Below, piece after piece: positions 12,789 to 25,507 of a stretch of 64,000 nt of DNA (position 1 is the stretch's first letter; each line of letters starts with the position of its first letter). A program made the translations under genes and the position numbers. The stretch lies in contig JACGCK010000178.1 of the NCBI GenBank assembly GCA_014925825.1, forward strand, positions 27,558 through 91,557, in the 5' to 3' direction. Below the pieces are notes generated by a model. That model was given only the letters and a program-made list of their open reading frames with translations. It was not told the DNA's origin and searched no databases. This stretch comes from Pholiota molesta. Taxonomy: Eukaryota > Basidiomycota > Agaricomycetes > Agaricales > Strophariaceae.

Positions 12789-15700
12789 ATGGCACCCAAA
12801 AACAAGGGGAAAAAGGGCGGAAAGAAGGGAGACGATGACTACTGGTACGTTTTCTGCTCTGCTTGCAAATGAATTCTCATATCATATATCGGATCTATAG
12901 GGATAAAGCTGGCGAGGAGGTCGCACCCAATCTCGCTACTCTGAATGAAGCGCCCCAGGACGATGAACCTCCATTTGCGCTAAAGTCAAAACCATTAGGA
13001 TTTTCCGCATTCGCGTCAACCGTAGATGACATCCCAACGATGAAGACGATGGTGCTGGTGGTGGAGGGCTGATGGTACGTCTAATCCACATCCGTTCACG
13101 CATATCCTTATCCTGAGCTATCTACTCTGTTTGACAGTCCTTAATCTCATCTGCTGGGAAAGCCAAGAAGAAGGAGAAGAAAAAAGCGAAAGGTGGTTTC
13201 GATGACTTGGTTAACGAAGTCCCTGTCGAAGCGATCGAGTCGAAAAAGCCTGTAGAGGTCACAGCAGAAGACCTTGCGGACGAGGAATGGGGTCCAGTGA
13301 AGGAGAAGAAGAAAGATAAGAAGGGCAAGAGTAAGAAAGGCAAACAACTGCAAGATGAAGGGGAAGAAGAGGAAGAAAAAGGTACGCTCGCTATAATGCC
13401 ATGCATGGATCTATGCTCATACATCACTTCTAGCTGTTGCCGATGTGCCCCTGCCGTAACGGCGACCTCAGGCGCCAAGGACGACGTGGATGACGAGGAG
13501 GTGGAAGAACCCGGCGTAAAAGTACTTTCCAAGAAAGAGAAAGAGAAGCTCAAGAAAGAAAGGGAAAAGGTATGTCCAACTTACGATTCTCTCCAATCGT
13601 CAATTTCATTAATGTCATAACATTTCATAGGCCAAGAAAAAGGCCCAGGCAGCAGCGAAGAAGTTAGCTGAAGGTGCTGATACTGCTCGATCATCGCCCG
13701 CTCCAGAGCCCGCAGAATCCGCACCAGCACCAGCACCACCAGACGGAGCTGCAGACGATAATGAAGAAGGCGGAGATGATGCTGTGGGAGGAGCTAAAGG
13801 AGATGCGAAGAAGAAGAAGAAAAAGAAAGCTGCGAAGAAAGACGAGGAACCTGCTCCGACGCCTGTCCCTGCCGCCGGCGCGAAAAAGAAAGGCGGCCTC
13901 GGCGCATTGAAGGCTCTCATGGAAGAAAAGAAACGGCTGGAGGAAGAAGAGCGCAGGCGGCTGGAGGAAGAGCGAAAACGAATCGAGGAAGAGGAACGAC
14001 GCGAGGCGGAGGAGGAGCGCAAGAGGGAAGAAGAAAAGCAACGCAGAAAGGAGAAAGAGAAGGTAGCTTTCATTCATATTCATTTCCTCCGCTATCTATC
14101 TTCGTGATATTAACCCATCTCTACCCAGGCTAAACGCGAGCTCGCCAAGAAGGAGGGCCGGCTACTTACTAAAAAGCAAAAGGAGGAGAGACAGATGGCT
14201 GAAATCCGAAAACAAGCTCTTTTGGCTTCCGGGGCTCAAATCGAGGGCCTGCAACAAGCTTCAGGGACTGGTCCGCCGGCCGCAAAGAAGGTCGTTTATG
14301 GCAATCGTAAGAAAAAGGGGCCTGGAGGGAAAGATGCGTCCCCTGCTCCGGAATCTCGACCAAGATCACCAGAATCAGAACCAGCTTCTCCAGTGGTTGC
14401 ACCTACGCCTGCGCCTGCGCCTGTGCAGCCTACTGAGACGAAGGCGAGCACCGAAGCTGCCAAGTCGGATTGGGAGGCTAGTTCCGACGAAGAAGAGGCG
14501 AAACCAGCGACGCCGCCTGCCGGAGTCAAGGATGACTGGGACGCGTCAAGTGACGAGGAAAAGGCTGCTCCACCACCCAAGATAGCCCCTGAGACCAAAC
14601 CTACTGGCAAGGCTGCGGCTACCAAACCTGCAAAGGCAGCTCCAGTTAAGGCAGCCCCGACTAAGGCAGCCCCTACCAATGGAAAGGCCGCTCCTACCGC
14701 AAACCGCTAATGGAAAGGCAGCACCCGCAAAGGTCGAGGAGTCATCATCTGAAGAGGAAGAAGATGACTCTGATGCCACAAGTGACTCAGACGATTCGTC
14801 TGAGGACGACTCTGATGGGTCTTCATCAGAAGACGAAGAGCTAACCGCTGTTCAGAAACAGCTTGCTCAGAAGAAGGTCGACGCTGCCGCCCGCCGTGCC
14901 AAAGCGCACGAAGAGGCCCTCGCTGCGCGCAGCAAGGACAACCTGCGCAGCCCCATTTGCTGTATTTTGGGTCATGTCGATACTGGTAAAACGAAGTTGC
15001 TTGATAAGGTTTGTTTCGCGATTACTTTTCTATATATACCAACCTTCACTGATGAAAATAATCAGATTCGCCAAACCAATGTCCAAGAGGGCGAAGCCGG
15101 AGGAATCACGCAGCAAATTGGCGCTACATATTTCCCTCTAGATGCTATCAAGACAAAGACAGCCGTTATAAACAAGGTAAGTTACTACCGATGGACATAC
15201 ACATTGCGGGTTTTAAATAGTATTTTAGGATGGATCCCAAGAATACAAAATTCCAGGTCTTTTGGTCATCGATACTCCTGGACACGAGTCGTTCACCAAC
15301 TTGCGATCGCGTGGTAGTTCTCTGTGCAACATCGCCATTCTAGTGGTTGATATCATGCACGGTTTGGAAGCTCAAACGCTGGAGTCTCTACGATTGCTGA
15401 GGGATCGCAAAACGCCGTTTATCGTCGCTCTCAATAAGGTATTTATTACTATTTTTGGTTAGCCGATAAATTTCTGAGCGAATGATTTAGATTGATCGTA
15501 TGTACAACTGGCAAGCCACCCCGGATGGCGCCTTCCAAGAGTCTTTGGCCAAACAAACTCGCGCCGTTCAACGTGAATTCGAGGACCGTGTGGCCAAGAC
15601 GATCGTTGCTTTCGCCGAGGAAGGATTGAACGCGTGCCTTTACTATGAAAACAAGAACTTGGGTCGCAACGTTTCTTTGGTCCCAACATCCGCTATCACT

Positions 15701-17242
15701 GGCGAAGGTGTCCCCGATATGATCATGCTCCTCGTGAATCTGACTCAGCAGAGGATGAGCGACCGCCTCATGTACCTCTCCGAGCTGGAATGCACAGTTC
15801 TCGAAGTCAAGGTCATTGAAGGTCTCGGTACGACGATTGATGTCGTTCTCTCGAACGGTATTCTGCACGAAGGTGACAGGATTGTTGTTTGTGGTCTCAA
15901 TGGACCTATTGTCACACAAGTCCGTGCCCTGCTCACACCCCAGCCTATGCGTGAGCTACGTATAAAGGTTAGGCGAACTATGCTTATATTTGTTCTTAAT
16001 GGTTGCTCACATGGTTCATTTTAGTCCGCGTATGTTCACCATAAAGAGGTCAAAGCAGCTCTTGGGGTCAAGATTACGGCACCGGATCTTGACAAGGCCA
16101 TTGCTGGATCTCGCCTCCTCGTTGTCGGCCCTGATGACGATGAGGACGAGCTAAAAGAGGAAGTTATGTCCGATCTGACAACGCTATTCGAGAACATCGA
16201 TAAGTCGGGCCGCGGTGTCTGTGTCCAGGCATCGACGCTGGGATCTCTCGAGGCCTTATTGGACTTCTTGAAGAGCAGCAAGATCCCGGTATCTGGTATC
16301 AACATTGGACCTGTTCACAAGCGAGATGTTATGCGCGCTGCGACTATGTTGGAGAAGGCTAAGGAATTGGCGTGTATCCTTTGCTTCGATGTTGTCGTCG
16401 ACAGGGAAGCTGAGCGACTTGCGGAGGAAATGGGCATTCGTCTGTTCAAGGGTGTGTATTATTTCTTAGCATGATGTCTCTATGGATTTATTGACTTGGT
16501 AACATAGCCGACATCATTTACCATCTCTTCGATTCTTTCAAGGCCTACAACGAAGAGATTGTCGAAGCAAAGAGGAAGGACGCGGCTCCGCAAGCAGTTT
16601 GGCCCTGCCGTCTCAAGACGATTGCGGCTTTCGCTAAGCGAGATCCCATCATCCTCGGTGTGGACATCCTGGATGGCAGTTTGCGTGTCGGCACACCTTT
16701 GGCTGTTGTCAAAATTGACCCCGCGACTGGAAAGAAAGAGATCATTGATCTTGGAAAGATGTAAGGATTCCGAACTAAGTCTTTTCCTTTGCATACTAAT
16801 CCCGGACTTTTTTAGTACTTCGTTGGAGATTAACCACAAGACATTCGATGTAAGTAGCTCTGAGATTAATCGTTTACGGGCTGTTTTTCTTACATCAATT
16901 TCTCTGCAGATCGTCAAGAAAAGCCAGGCTGGTGGAGGTGTCGCTGTGAAGATCGAGCATGCTGTGTACCAATCCGCGAAAATGTTCGGCCGTCACTTCG
17001 ACGAGAAGGATGAAATTCTTAGCCACATCACTCGCCAAAGCATTGATGTGTTGAAGGTATGTACAGTTGTTCACTAACAGTGGATTTTCGCTAACGTAAC
17101 CCTCTAAGACGTCCTTCAAAGCTGATGTGTCTAACGAAGAGTGGCTTCTCATCCGTGCCCTTAAACCTGTAAGTTTCTACTGATATATGGTAAGACCTCA
17201 CTTATTTATCGCATCGCATCACAGCGCTTCGGCATCCCTTAA
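12789..17242 (+). CDS. FUN12: Translation initiation factor eIF5B
   Basis: Universal GTPase that joins the 60S subunit to the initiation complex. The start is [11 protein letters not shown] at 12789. A long charged low-complexity N-terminus (Lys/Glu and Ala/Pro rich) runs to about 14900. The G domain follows: G1 GHVDTGKT (14970-14993), switch region [12 protein letters not shown]3 DTPGHE, G4 NKID. Then come domain II, domain III ([13 protein letters not shown]) and domain IV. The protein ends KPRFGIP with TAA at 17240-17242. Two spots in the N-terminal linker break the frame. Near 13040 one missing base or an alternative intron would explain it; near 14700 two missing bases, or less likely a weak intron, would do so. 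The intron starting at 13382 stays in frame if its acceptor is at 13471. The catalytic part is intact, so I consider this a functional gene. Confidence 0.93.
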
Positions 17243-17595
17243 GCTGTCATCCAGTTGCATCGCAAGCATTTGCTTGGCTGTTTTTGCAGACAAAATCTGT
17301 CCAAGCTGTCGTAGTTGTACCTGGATTTGCACCATATGTATCAAGTAGAAATGTAAATAGTGTACATAACTCCCAAGTTTCCACCAAGGGCCCCACTGAT
17401 AACTGCGTAGCACGGAGCTTGAGGAGGACCAAGAGAGAAGATAAGATAGCGCGGAGCTGAGCTTGAAGAGGAGAGAAGATAAGATTCGTGATTATTTGCC
17501 TGTTGTTTGTTCGCGATTGCATTTTTACATCTGCCCACTTTCGCTTCGTCCCTCTTCATCCTCTCCCCCCAACCTTCCCACTTGCCTCGAATATC
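17243..17595. other. Intergenic between eIF5B and permease
   Basis: Contains the eIF5B 3' flank and a pyrimidine-rich stretch just before the permease start (about 17540-17590), a common feature of fungal leaders. Nothing else is supported. Confidence 0.5.
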
Positions 17596-20060
17596 ATGTC
17601 CAGCGACACCAAGTCCGTAAAAGGCGATGGAGGCGAATCGGCTACTCTCCATATTCCAGATGAAGATGAAATCCAGCTGGTAATTGGCTCATGATGAGCA
17701 TAACCTGTGGATTAACCTACCCAAGCCATGGGCTGCTTCAACGGTAACGTGCATTTGGTGACAACTGGCATGGCTGCGGGTATCCGAATGTTTTCTTCGG
17801 GTCCTTTAAATCATACGCTGTGCCTTTTGACACTGTCGTGATTTAGAGAGCCAGTAGATCGCAGGAGGATTGAGATCATACCGCTTGAACCTGAACAGCG
17901 CTCATACCTGCGTAGGGAAGCCCCCCAGTGTTATCGTTCATTACTATCCTCAATTCGGGGATTTTTTTTGCTTTTGTTACTGACCTTTGACTCTAGGAGC
18001 ACCTGGGATATAAACAGGTATGTAATAAATTATAACCGGTCTTTTAGTGATTCTCAACTTTCATTTATTATCTGTATACCGCGTTAGCAACTCCATCGTA
18101 CATGGAATTTAGTCGAAAGTTTGCAGCAAGTTTCTGTGCTCTGAATTTTATTGGCGGCGTCAGGTTCGAGTTTCCTGGTATATGCAATGAATCTCTGAAT
18201 TGACATCGCAAATCAGATCGGCTCTTTTCCTGGGTCTTTTGGCAGGAGGTCCTGCTGCTGTTTGGTAATTTCCTTGATTTTAATCTCTACTTTCCTTTCT
18301 TGATGTGCCATAGGTCTTCATACGTGATTACAATCATTTTCATGATGATCAGCGCAGCGGTCTTAGCAGAAATCTGCTCCGCGCTTCCTCTTAGTGGATC
18401 GATATACATTTGGGCTGCTGAAAGTGCCGGTCCTAAATATGCCAGGTTCTTCGGCTTCACCGTTGCTTGGTGGTCTTGTACCGCTTGGATGACCTTCGTC
18501 GCTGGTAACTGTCAGGTTTGTCTCTCTGTTCTTGATTATTTCTCCCGTAATAATTCATTTTTAGACCACAGCCAACTATATCGTATCTCAACTTGCCGTC
18601 TGGGAGATTGACTTTCCCGGAGGAACCTCCAATGATAATGTCAAGTGGAGAGCACTCATTTGGGCAATCTCAGAAAGCTTGCTCATTATTTCCGTTGCCA
18701 TCAACTATCTGCCTCCTCGGATGTACTCTAGGTTCTTCCGTTTTTCAGTTCTCCTCATGATGCTCGATTTCTTTCTCTGTCTCATCTGGCTGCCTATCGG
18801 AGTGTCAAAGACGTATGGCTTTAGACCTGCAAAAGAAGTCTTCACGTCGACATGTAAGCGTATGATGCCTTGCATATCGAATCTCATACTTATTTCGCAT
18901 CTACAGACAATGGTACAGGCGCTCCTGCCGGTTGGAACTGGATTCTATCTTTGTGAGTGAGATTTAAGAGCTGCAGTACGGATTCTCATCTTCAAATAGC
19001 CTGTTCACAGCTGGGACAATGACAGGCTTCGATGCTTCTGGTCATATCGCCGAGGAAACGAAAAATGCGCGGTAAGACGCGTTTTTAATGGATATTTTTG
19101 AACAGATTTGACATTGTATCGTCACAGAATTGTAGCTGGTAAAGGCATTTTATTCAGTGCTGCAGCTACAGGCATTTTAGGCTTTATAACGACGATACTT
19201 TTCCTCTTCTGCACCCCCGACCTCGGCACCCTCTTCGCTCTTGACGCCCCTCAACCATTCGTTCAGCTCTATGCTCTTGCACTCGGAAAGAAAGCAAGCA
19301 TTTTCATGACAATCATAGCTGTACTTGGCCTTATCGTCGTACGTCGAACCCAGAACTTGAACGTTTTTTAATGTCTGACTTAATGTTGTAAAGAACACCA
19401 GTATAGCTATTGTTGCGGCATCTCGATTGGTATTTGCAGTCGCTCGTGATGGCGTGTTGCCAATGTCTGGTTGGATTGGGAAGGTCGATGGAGAAGGCCA
19501 ACCTAAAAATGCGGTCACGCTTATTTATATCTTCGCCGCTGCTCTCCTCTGCACTATTCTGCCGAGCCAAGTCGCCTTCACATCGCTCGTCTCGGCGGGC
19601 GGAGTGCCAACTATTGCAGCATATGGGTTAATCGCGCTCCTTCGCCTGACGCAAACACCAAATCACTTCAAGTCCTCATACTTCTATCTTGGACGCCTCG
19701 CGAAACCATTCTATGCCTCCGCGGTTTTGTGGAATGCCTTGATTGTCGCGGTACGACGACCTTGTGTATTGTCTGCGACATTAATGAACTAACTCCGCTA
19801 ATTTGCGGTTATAGGTCATGTTATCACCGTTTTTCTTCCCAGTCTCCGCGGAGACTTTCAATTTTGTAAGTTGCAGCTTCTTCTCCGCGCTTTTACTCAA
19901 TATTCACTGTGATTTCCAGGCCTGTGTTATTTTCGGCACTATCACAATCTTCGGTGTCCTCACTTGGTATTTCACACCAGCGGATAAGTGGCTCCGCCGC
20001 GACCAAATCCTCCAAGCCTTACAAGCTGCTGACGAGCCTCAGGAAGATCACATCGATTAA
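17596..20060 (+). CDS. APC-family amino-acid/GABA-type permease
   Basis: Polytopic secondary transporter of the amino acid-polyamine-organocation superfamily. The substrate is not determinable; fungal relatives carry amino acids, GABA or choline. Visible segments in order: acidic cytosolic N-terminus, GYKQ on a 21-nt exon (17997-18017), TWNLVES, SFCALNFIGG, the conserved SGSIYIWAAESAGPKYA, VAWWSCTAW, GTMTGFDASGHIAEET (family helix 6), AASRLVFAVARDGVLP (helix 8), and a short cytosolic tail ending at TAA 20058-20060. The first intron (17680-17996, 317 nt) is several times longer than neighbouring introns. The frame breaks once near 18117-18123; one missing T would restore it. The start is the first ATG of the upstream exon, which splices in phase. 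Confidence 0.85.
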
Positions 20061-22042
20061 TTTTGAAAATCACACTACATTCAGTTTTGATGCGCCCATA
20101 GGACCCATATCCTATCCGCGATATCTTGTGAAGGGTGGTGCACCGTCTGTTATATACATTCCTCTCTTCTGCTTTCTTTAGATTTCTTGATACCTTCCTT
20201 CATCTCTAGTGTTTGAGATCTGTCGATTTCTTGAATTATTCAATTTGTTCAATCCTTCTCTCTGTGAAAATTTGTCTCGTGATGAACAGTCACTAGTCAG
20301 TACTAGTGTTAGTCAGCGCTTACAGGTACTGCTCCGTTTCGAAATGATTGCATGTTCTTGTCATGGTTGGAACTTGTTAATGCGCGTTGTCTGTTTGGGA
20401 AATACCGCAGGCAACAGCAATCTGGGCAGATTCAGTTCTCATCTTCCGTCAGATTGCTTGGGACTAAGCGACACAGGAATCCTAGGAACACAATTTAACG
20501 CTCAGCCAAGTCAAACTCCGCGGGATTTCGTGTAGTATGTCGATGCAGATCCTGAATGACATATCTCCTCGATGAGTACCAACTCATCTTCGGCTTCGTG
20601 ATCGTCGGAACAGCGCAGTACTGTCATTTCACGGAACCATGGAGATACGTTGTTTCACTAGTAGAACGCGGTCGCGCATTAAGCAAGACGTTCTGCCTCG
20701 AGTCTGATGAAAACCAGAGTGAATGTCTCGCAATTTTTCAACACATGCACCCTCCGCGGTCATTTCATAGATCACAGCGATCAGCCATGTTGCCTGTGCA
20801 TATGCATTGTCTATCATCGACTCCAATTGGATGAGTGAACTGCATGTATATAACACTTAAGTGTATGATTCGATAATTGAGTACAATCTCACCCCCAGAA
20901 ATGGTACCTAAATGCTTATTTCTTGAATTGATTAAAGATGAATCGATGACGATTGTCCATTCATCTCTACAAAACTCTTCAATCCTGAGTAGAGAATGTG
21001 TTATATCTACTTACTAATTAGAAGTCATCAGTGGCTGAGATCACACAGACTAAAATGGTGACACAGTGGGCAATCTGCGCTTCCTTAGACTGACCCAGAA
21101 TATCGGGGCATCTGCATGTCATCTTCACCTGGATATAACAGCATCGCTCCGGCTTTGAACAATCTGAGATCTCCATAGATGTAGCGGTTTTAACGAAAAT
21201 GAAAGTATCTTCTTCCCGCAGCAGGCGCATTTCTGCATCTACAATAACTGGCGCCCATGATCGCTCATCCCTGAATGCCTATTTTAAGCCTACCCCGCAT
21301 GCCACAGTGTTACTATTTTTAGCGTGATGACTAGGACTGCTCAGGACTGCTCAGGATGGCGGCAGCGAACCTACTCTGCGTGCGGATCGCCCTTCTCTCA
21401 CATATTTGAGCAACGCTGCAGAGCAATCGATGTCTTTGGGTCTTCAATGTAGACTGGCTTTGCTGTGCCGTGAGGATATTCAGAAGCTTGCTCGTTTATT
21501 CAGATAGACGCTACAGTATATTTATTCCTGTCGTTGATATGCCATTGACGTCCCGACAGGGATCCAAAGCGTATGCGATGACTTGGATGCAAACTATTGG
21601 GACATTTACACGCCTGTAGGCTGAGTTGAGCCTTATTTCAATCGTGCTTCTTTGATCTTTTTGGCCTGAAATTGACCACAGTTCCATTGGTTGCAGCATC
21701 ATAAGATAGCTGGACGCGGTGTTGTCATAGATCCTGCCAGCAATAATACACCATGGCTTAGCTCAATATCCACATAATATATGTCAGAAAACAGGTGGAG
21801 CACCGTTTTTTTTTCTTAGTTGCATTATTCGAAGAAGTGTCGGCGTTCGAAGTTTGCGTGCCAAGTGCTTTCTACAACCAGTAAAGTAAGACCACCCTTA
21901 AGATAAAATTTACCTTACGAAGCCATTCTGCCCTTTGAGAATACAACGCATTGCCAAATAAGAGCTCGCCATGACATGTTATTCTTTGAATTTTTCACAC
22001 GAAACGACGTAATTTCGCAACTGACACCGATAATAGAGTAGT

Positions 22043-22084
22043 ACTTATCTATAGCCTGAGGTATCTATGTCATTGTAGATAAGT
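22043..22084. repeat. 9-bp inverted repeat
   Basis: ACTTATCTA at 22043-22051 is the exact reverse complement of TAGATAAGT at 22076-22084, with a 24-bp spacer. It could be chance, a hairpin, or an end of a small decayed element. Confidence 0.4.
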
Positions 22085-22220
22085 GAATAGAAATACGTAT
22101 ATAGAAATCAGCATTCCTCACCTCACAAGGCGGCAGATCAGGGGAAGCTGTGTACATCCCTGACAAATTATTTTAATTGCGCTTAGACAGATCTTCAGCA
22201 TCTGCCTTAAATACATATCT

Positions 22221-22300
22221 GCCAGAAGCTAGACTCGAACCCAGTCTACATGGGTAGAAAAACCCGGCTGAATGACTTACTAAAATGTGATGAGTAACGA
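22221..22300 (-). repeat. Possible tRNA-derived (SINE-like) fragment
   Basis: The minus strand reads GGTTCGAGTCT at 22231-22241, close to the RNA polymerase III box B consensus GGTTCGANTCC. It sits in a short stem that folds out of register for a real T-arm. No acceptor stem or anticodon arm can be drawn, so it is not a tRNA gene. A ten-base direct repeat (gccagaagct) lies at 22221-22230 and 22403-22412. Confidence 0.2.
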
Positions 22301-23792
22301 CTTTCCAAAAACATCGGGTGATCGCCGGGTATTCTTTGTGGTAAGAATACCCTGCTGGCTGCAAGCCATACTTATTCGTCACAACGTCAGGAGTCGAGAC
22401 TAGCCAGAAGCTTTCCCGACTTACTTCACATTGCAACACTTCGGCACTGGCGTTATTCCATCGATTACCTCGGACCTTGCCATGCGCAGCGTCATGGTTT
22501 GAATTCCGATTTGAATATCTATATCGGCATGTTCTGTAGGCGATCGATGACCCTACCCATTGAAGCTCATTATGGAATCATCGAGCAGACGCCGCTCTTG
22601 TGGTCTAGTCGGAGACTCGTATCTTCTATCCCGCCGGATGCCATGCCGCCGACGCGGAACTCTTCACTCCGCCTCCTCTTACTCTGACCTCAGTGAGCGT
22701 TCACCTGGCGGTCACTCTCAAAAATATTCCCGTCCTTGTGGGCAAGTTACACTACTTACTTCATATGTTAGAGTCAACAAATTCTCTTTCATAGGTACAC
22801 CCAAGCGCAGAATAATAGAACCTAATAAGTCTGAATACTGATACCAACATTCCATCCATCTCGGTTCCGAAAAAATTATTTGGACATGTACGAAGATGTG
22901 ATAATTCCACAGAACTCAGTGGCCCTTTTAAATAAATGGTAGAAGAGGCGCCGGCAAACCATTAGAGATGGCCGCCGGCCGGCACCCGGCATACTTATTG
23001 AAGCTTCTCAGAGGGTCACCGGTCACCAGTCACCCAGTCAGACATCCCGAGATGGTTTGCAGATTACTATATTAGGCGCGCCAATTTACATATATTTCCT
23101 GTGTTGTGTGCGTGGCCAATTGGCCAATCAACGCTCTTTCCGCGCGAAGTGACTTGTCAGTGCTTGTAATTGTATTGAGAGCACGAAACTGTTACCTATT
23201 GAATGACTTACACATTAGCTCACTCCACTTTCTCGCTATGTATGGGCAATTATGTCAGTGCAGGAGTAATTTACCATAGAGATTGCTCATGTCAATGGCC
23301 GCCGAGCTTGCTCAACAAAAATAAATTGGTTAGGTTATAATTATACAAAATGCTTATCTATACTCATATGCAGGTGCTGTACAGCGTTTTTCGAATGCCT
23401 CGGTTAGACGTGTGAAAGATGTAGAAAGTGACCGCCTGGTGGGCAGTGGTGGCCTAAGGTAGCCTACCCCTTCAGTCCTAATAGAACATTCTGTTCGAGA
23501 AGGCACTGGTAGATTTCAAGTAAAGCGATTTCGGCGGAGTGTCCTGGAATGTCAAAGAACAATATGCAATAACATATTTCCATTAAGTACTATCGTGAAC
23601 TACTACACTTCGCATCCTACGATCCAGTCGGGGTGGCAGCGTCACTCATTCTGCATCTCCATGGAATGTAATTCCCTTTTATCCGTATATTCACTATAAT
23701 CTGCGCTGCTTCAAAAAGTTGCTTACCTCTCTCTTTATGCCATAGTTGGCTCTAGTCAACTGACTGGCTGAGAACAAGAATTGTGAATGTAT

Positions 23793-24946
23793 CTACCGAG
23801 GGGCATGTACATCACAGCGCGTCCTGTCTAGTGGGTCGACGCTAATCCAGCATCTACAGTAACCATTCTCATCATGGCTATCAAGCTCCCGTGCCCAACT
23901 GCTCGCTACGTCCGGCGTGGTCACCGCGACCATATCCCGCCCACGACGTGCATGCGGGTCGAGCGCCACAGAAACCCGCGGTGACGAGGTGCGCGCGGTA
24001 GGCATGTTGCGCAGGAGATCTTCGTGAGATGGGATGGGCATTAGCATCGACTGGCGCGATTTCTGCTCCTGCTGGTCAGTCTGCTCGGCAGGACTCGTCG
24101 CAGCAGTGGGGCTCTCGACGAAGGACACCGCGCGTGGGCGTGGCTCAGCACTCTTCCCAGAGATGGGCATCACGTCCACACACCCGTTCACGTCCAGCGT
24201 CGCGGTGGAGGACGCCCAACTCACGCGCTTGTCAGGCGACTTGGCGCCTGTGGAAAAACTGGATTTGCGCGGGCGTGCGGTGGAGTTGCGTGGCGTATGT
24301 TTTATATCTGCATTTACGGGAGTGGGTTTTCCAAGGGTGCTGAGACTGCTCGATTTGGGGCCGCTGCTGTCGCTGCAGAGGGTTGCGCTAGTGCTGACAC
24401 TGCTCGATTTAGGCCGCGTAGGGATAGCGGCCCCGCAGTCTTTGACAATGGGAATTTTGGTGGCTAAAGCAGAGGCAGTAGTGGCGGAGCTTATAGGTGC
24501 GGAAGAAGAGCGGTTCCGGTTGTCCCGCTTCACGAGTTGGAGCGGAGGTGGGGAGAATTTCTCCTGTTCTCTGCGCTCTCGGTCCTGTCGCTTCTCCTCT
24601 TTTTTTGCTCTGAGACGTGCTATACGTGCTACCTCGCGGGCTCTCATGCGCTAGATATCGATATAAGGTATGCCAACAAATAGAAGAAATCTAGAACGTA
24701 CCTCCGGATTCACGTCGAGCCATGGAGGAGAGTCGGCGTACTCTCTTTTGATTAATACGACCCAGATCCACCAGCTGATGGCCGTGAGCACAGTGCCAAC
24801 GAGGAATGCAAGACCACCGAAAGCATATATCTTCAAAACAATCATGCCCAAAGCAGGGATAGGTCTGTGGTCGATTGGGACATCATGGGGAATCCTGAGA
24901 TGGTGGGTTCGGGGACAGGGTCTGCTCTTTCGCCGACGATGGGCAT
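23793..24946 (-). CDS. Small membrane-anchored basic, Ser-rich protein, unknown function
   Basis: Not a family I can name. The start MPIVGERADP at 24946 is favoured because it leads directly to a hydrophobic segment, VLKIYAFGGLAFLVGTVLTA followed by ISWWIWVVLI, which would form one long or two short membrane helices. A 45-50-nt intron (about 24655-24702) joins LDVNPE to RMRAREVARIARL, a highly basic amphipathic stretch. The last ~270 residues are Ser/Thr/Pro-rich and probably disordered; the end is rich in Cys and charged residues. One frame change near 24865, before the membrane segment, would be repaired by one missing G or C. A more conservative model starts at the internal Met at 24851. 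Confidence 0.65.
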
Positions 24947-25507
24947 GGTGGATAGGTAAGTGGTAATTGGTTCAGTGGGTGAGTTGCTTGGCAGGTATCT
25001 TTCTCAGACAGTGGTATCCAAGCGGATATAGTTTCGCGTCCTGATCCCGCAGGCACACAGTCCTCTATGCGTAGCTCGGAACAGTCGAGTTTTCCTGTTC
25101 TAGTGGATGGAGATGATAGTTTGAGTCTGGGTGACGACTCATTCCGAAGAAGACCAGGCCATTCTATCATATTGTTGAATGATATTGAGTTTCGGCCTGC
25201 AATCGGGCTGAACCAGACAGATCCAAAAAGAATCGGGTCCTAGTGAAAGGCCTTAGCGTCAATCTCGGCAAAATAGTTGGAAAAGCAGTTAACATGTGGT
25301 AATCAATTGGAAAGAATGATCATGAAAGAGCGCCAGTGTGGTCCATTGATCGATGACGTAATCCTAGCATCTAATCTCTGACCCTAACCTGGGGTCATTT
25401 GGCAATTTCACGAGGAAGAGCGAATTTGGGGAAGCAAGGCCGCAAGCCGTTCTCTCTCCTTCTCTTTCACGCCCAAGGCTAGTCCAGGCATCGTCCGTAG
25501 CGACTGT
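24947..25507. other. Divergent intergenic region
   Basis: Lies between the membrane protein (-) and the lipase (+). A minus-strand open frame at 24883-25170 overlaps it but lacks a domain and a clean splice into the membrane protein. Probably both promoters. Confidence 0.4.

Larger units (their letters stand above)
20061..23792. other. Gene-poor 3.7-kb stretch
   Basis: No open frame here has recognisable domains or splice-consistent continuation. The sequence contains short inverted and direct repeats near 22.0-22.4 kb, a tRNA box-B-like match on the minus strand at 22231-22241, and a GC-rich patch at 22965-23030. It may be decayed repeat DNA; I cannot name a family. Confidence 0.45.

Noticed and set aside
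13382..13471. A third frame break in the eIF5B N-terminus
   Set aside because: With the acceptor at 13433 a stop appears, but the acceptor at 13471 gives a 90-nt intron and an intact frame, so no error is needed.
22221..22300. tRNA gene on the minus strand
   Set aside because: Only a box-B-like string is present. The loop is out of register and no acceptor, D or anticodon arm can be built.
24034..24654. 206-codon plus-strand open frame
   Set aside because: Antisense shadow of the Ser-rich membrane protein; no domain, and the sense strand has splice-consistent coding.
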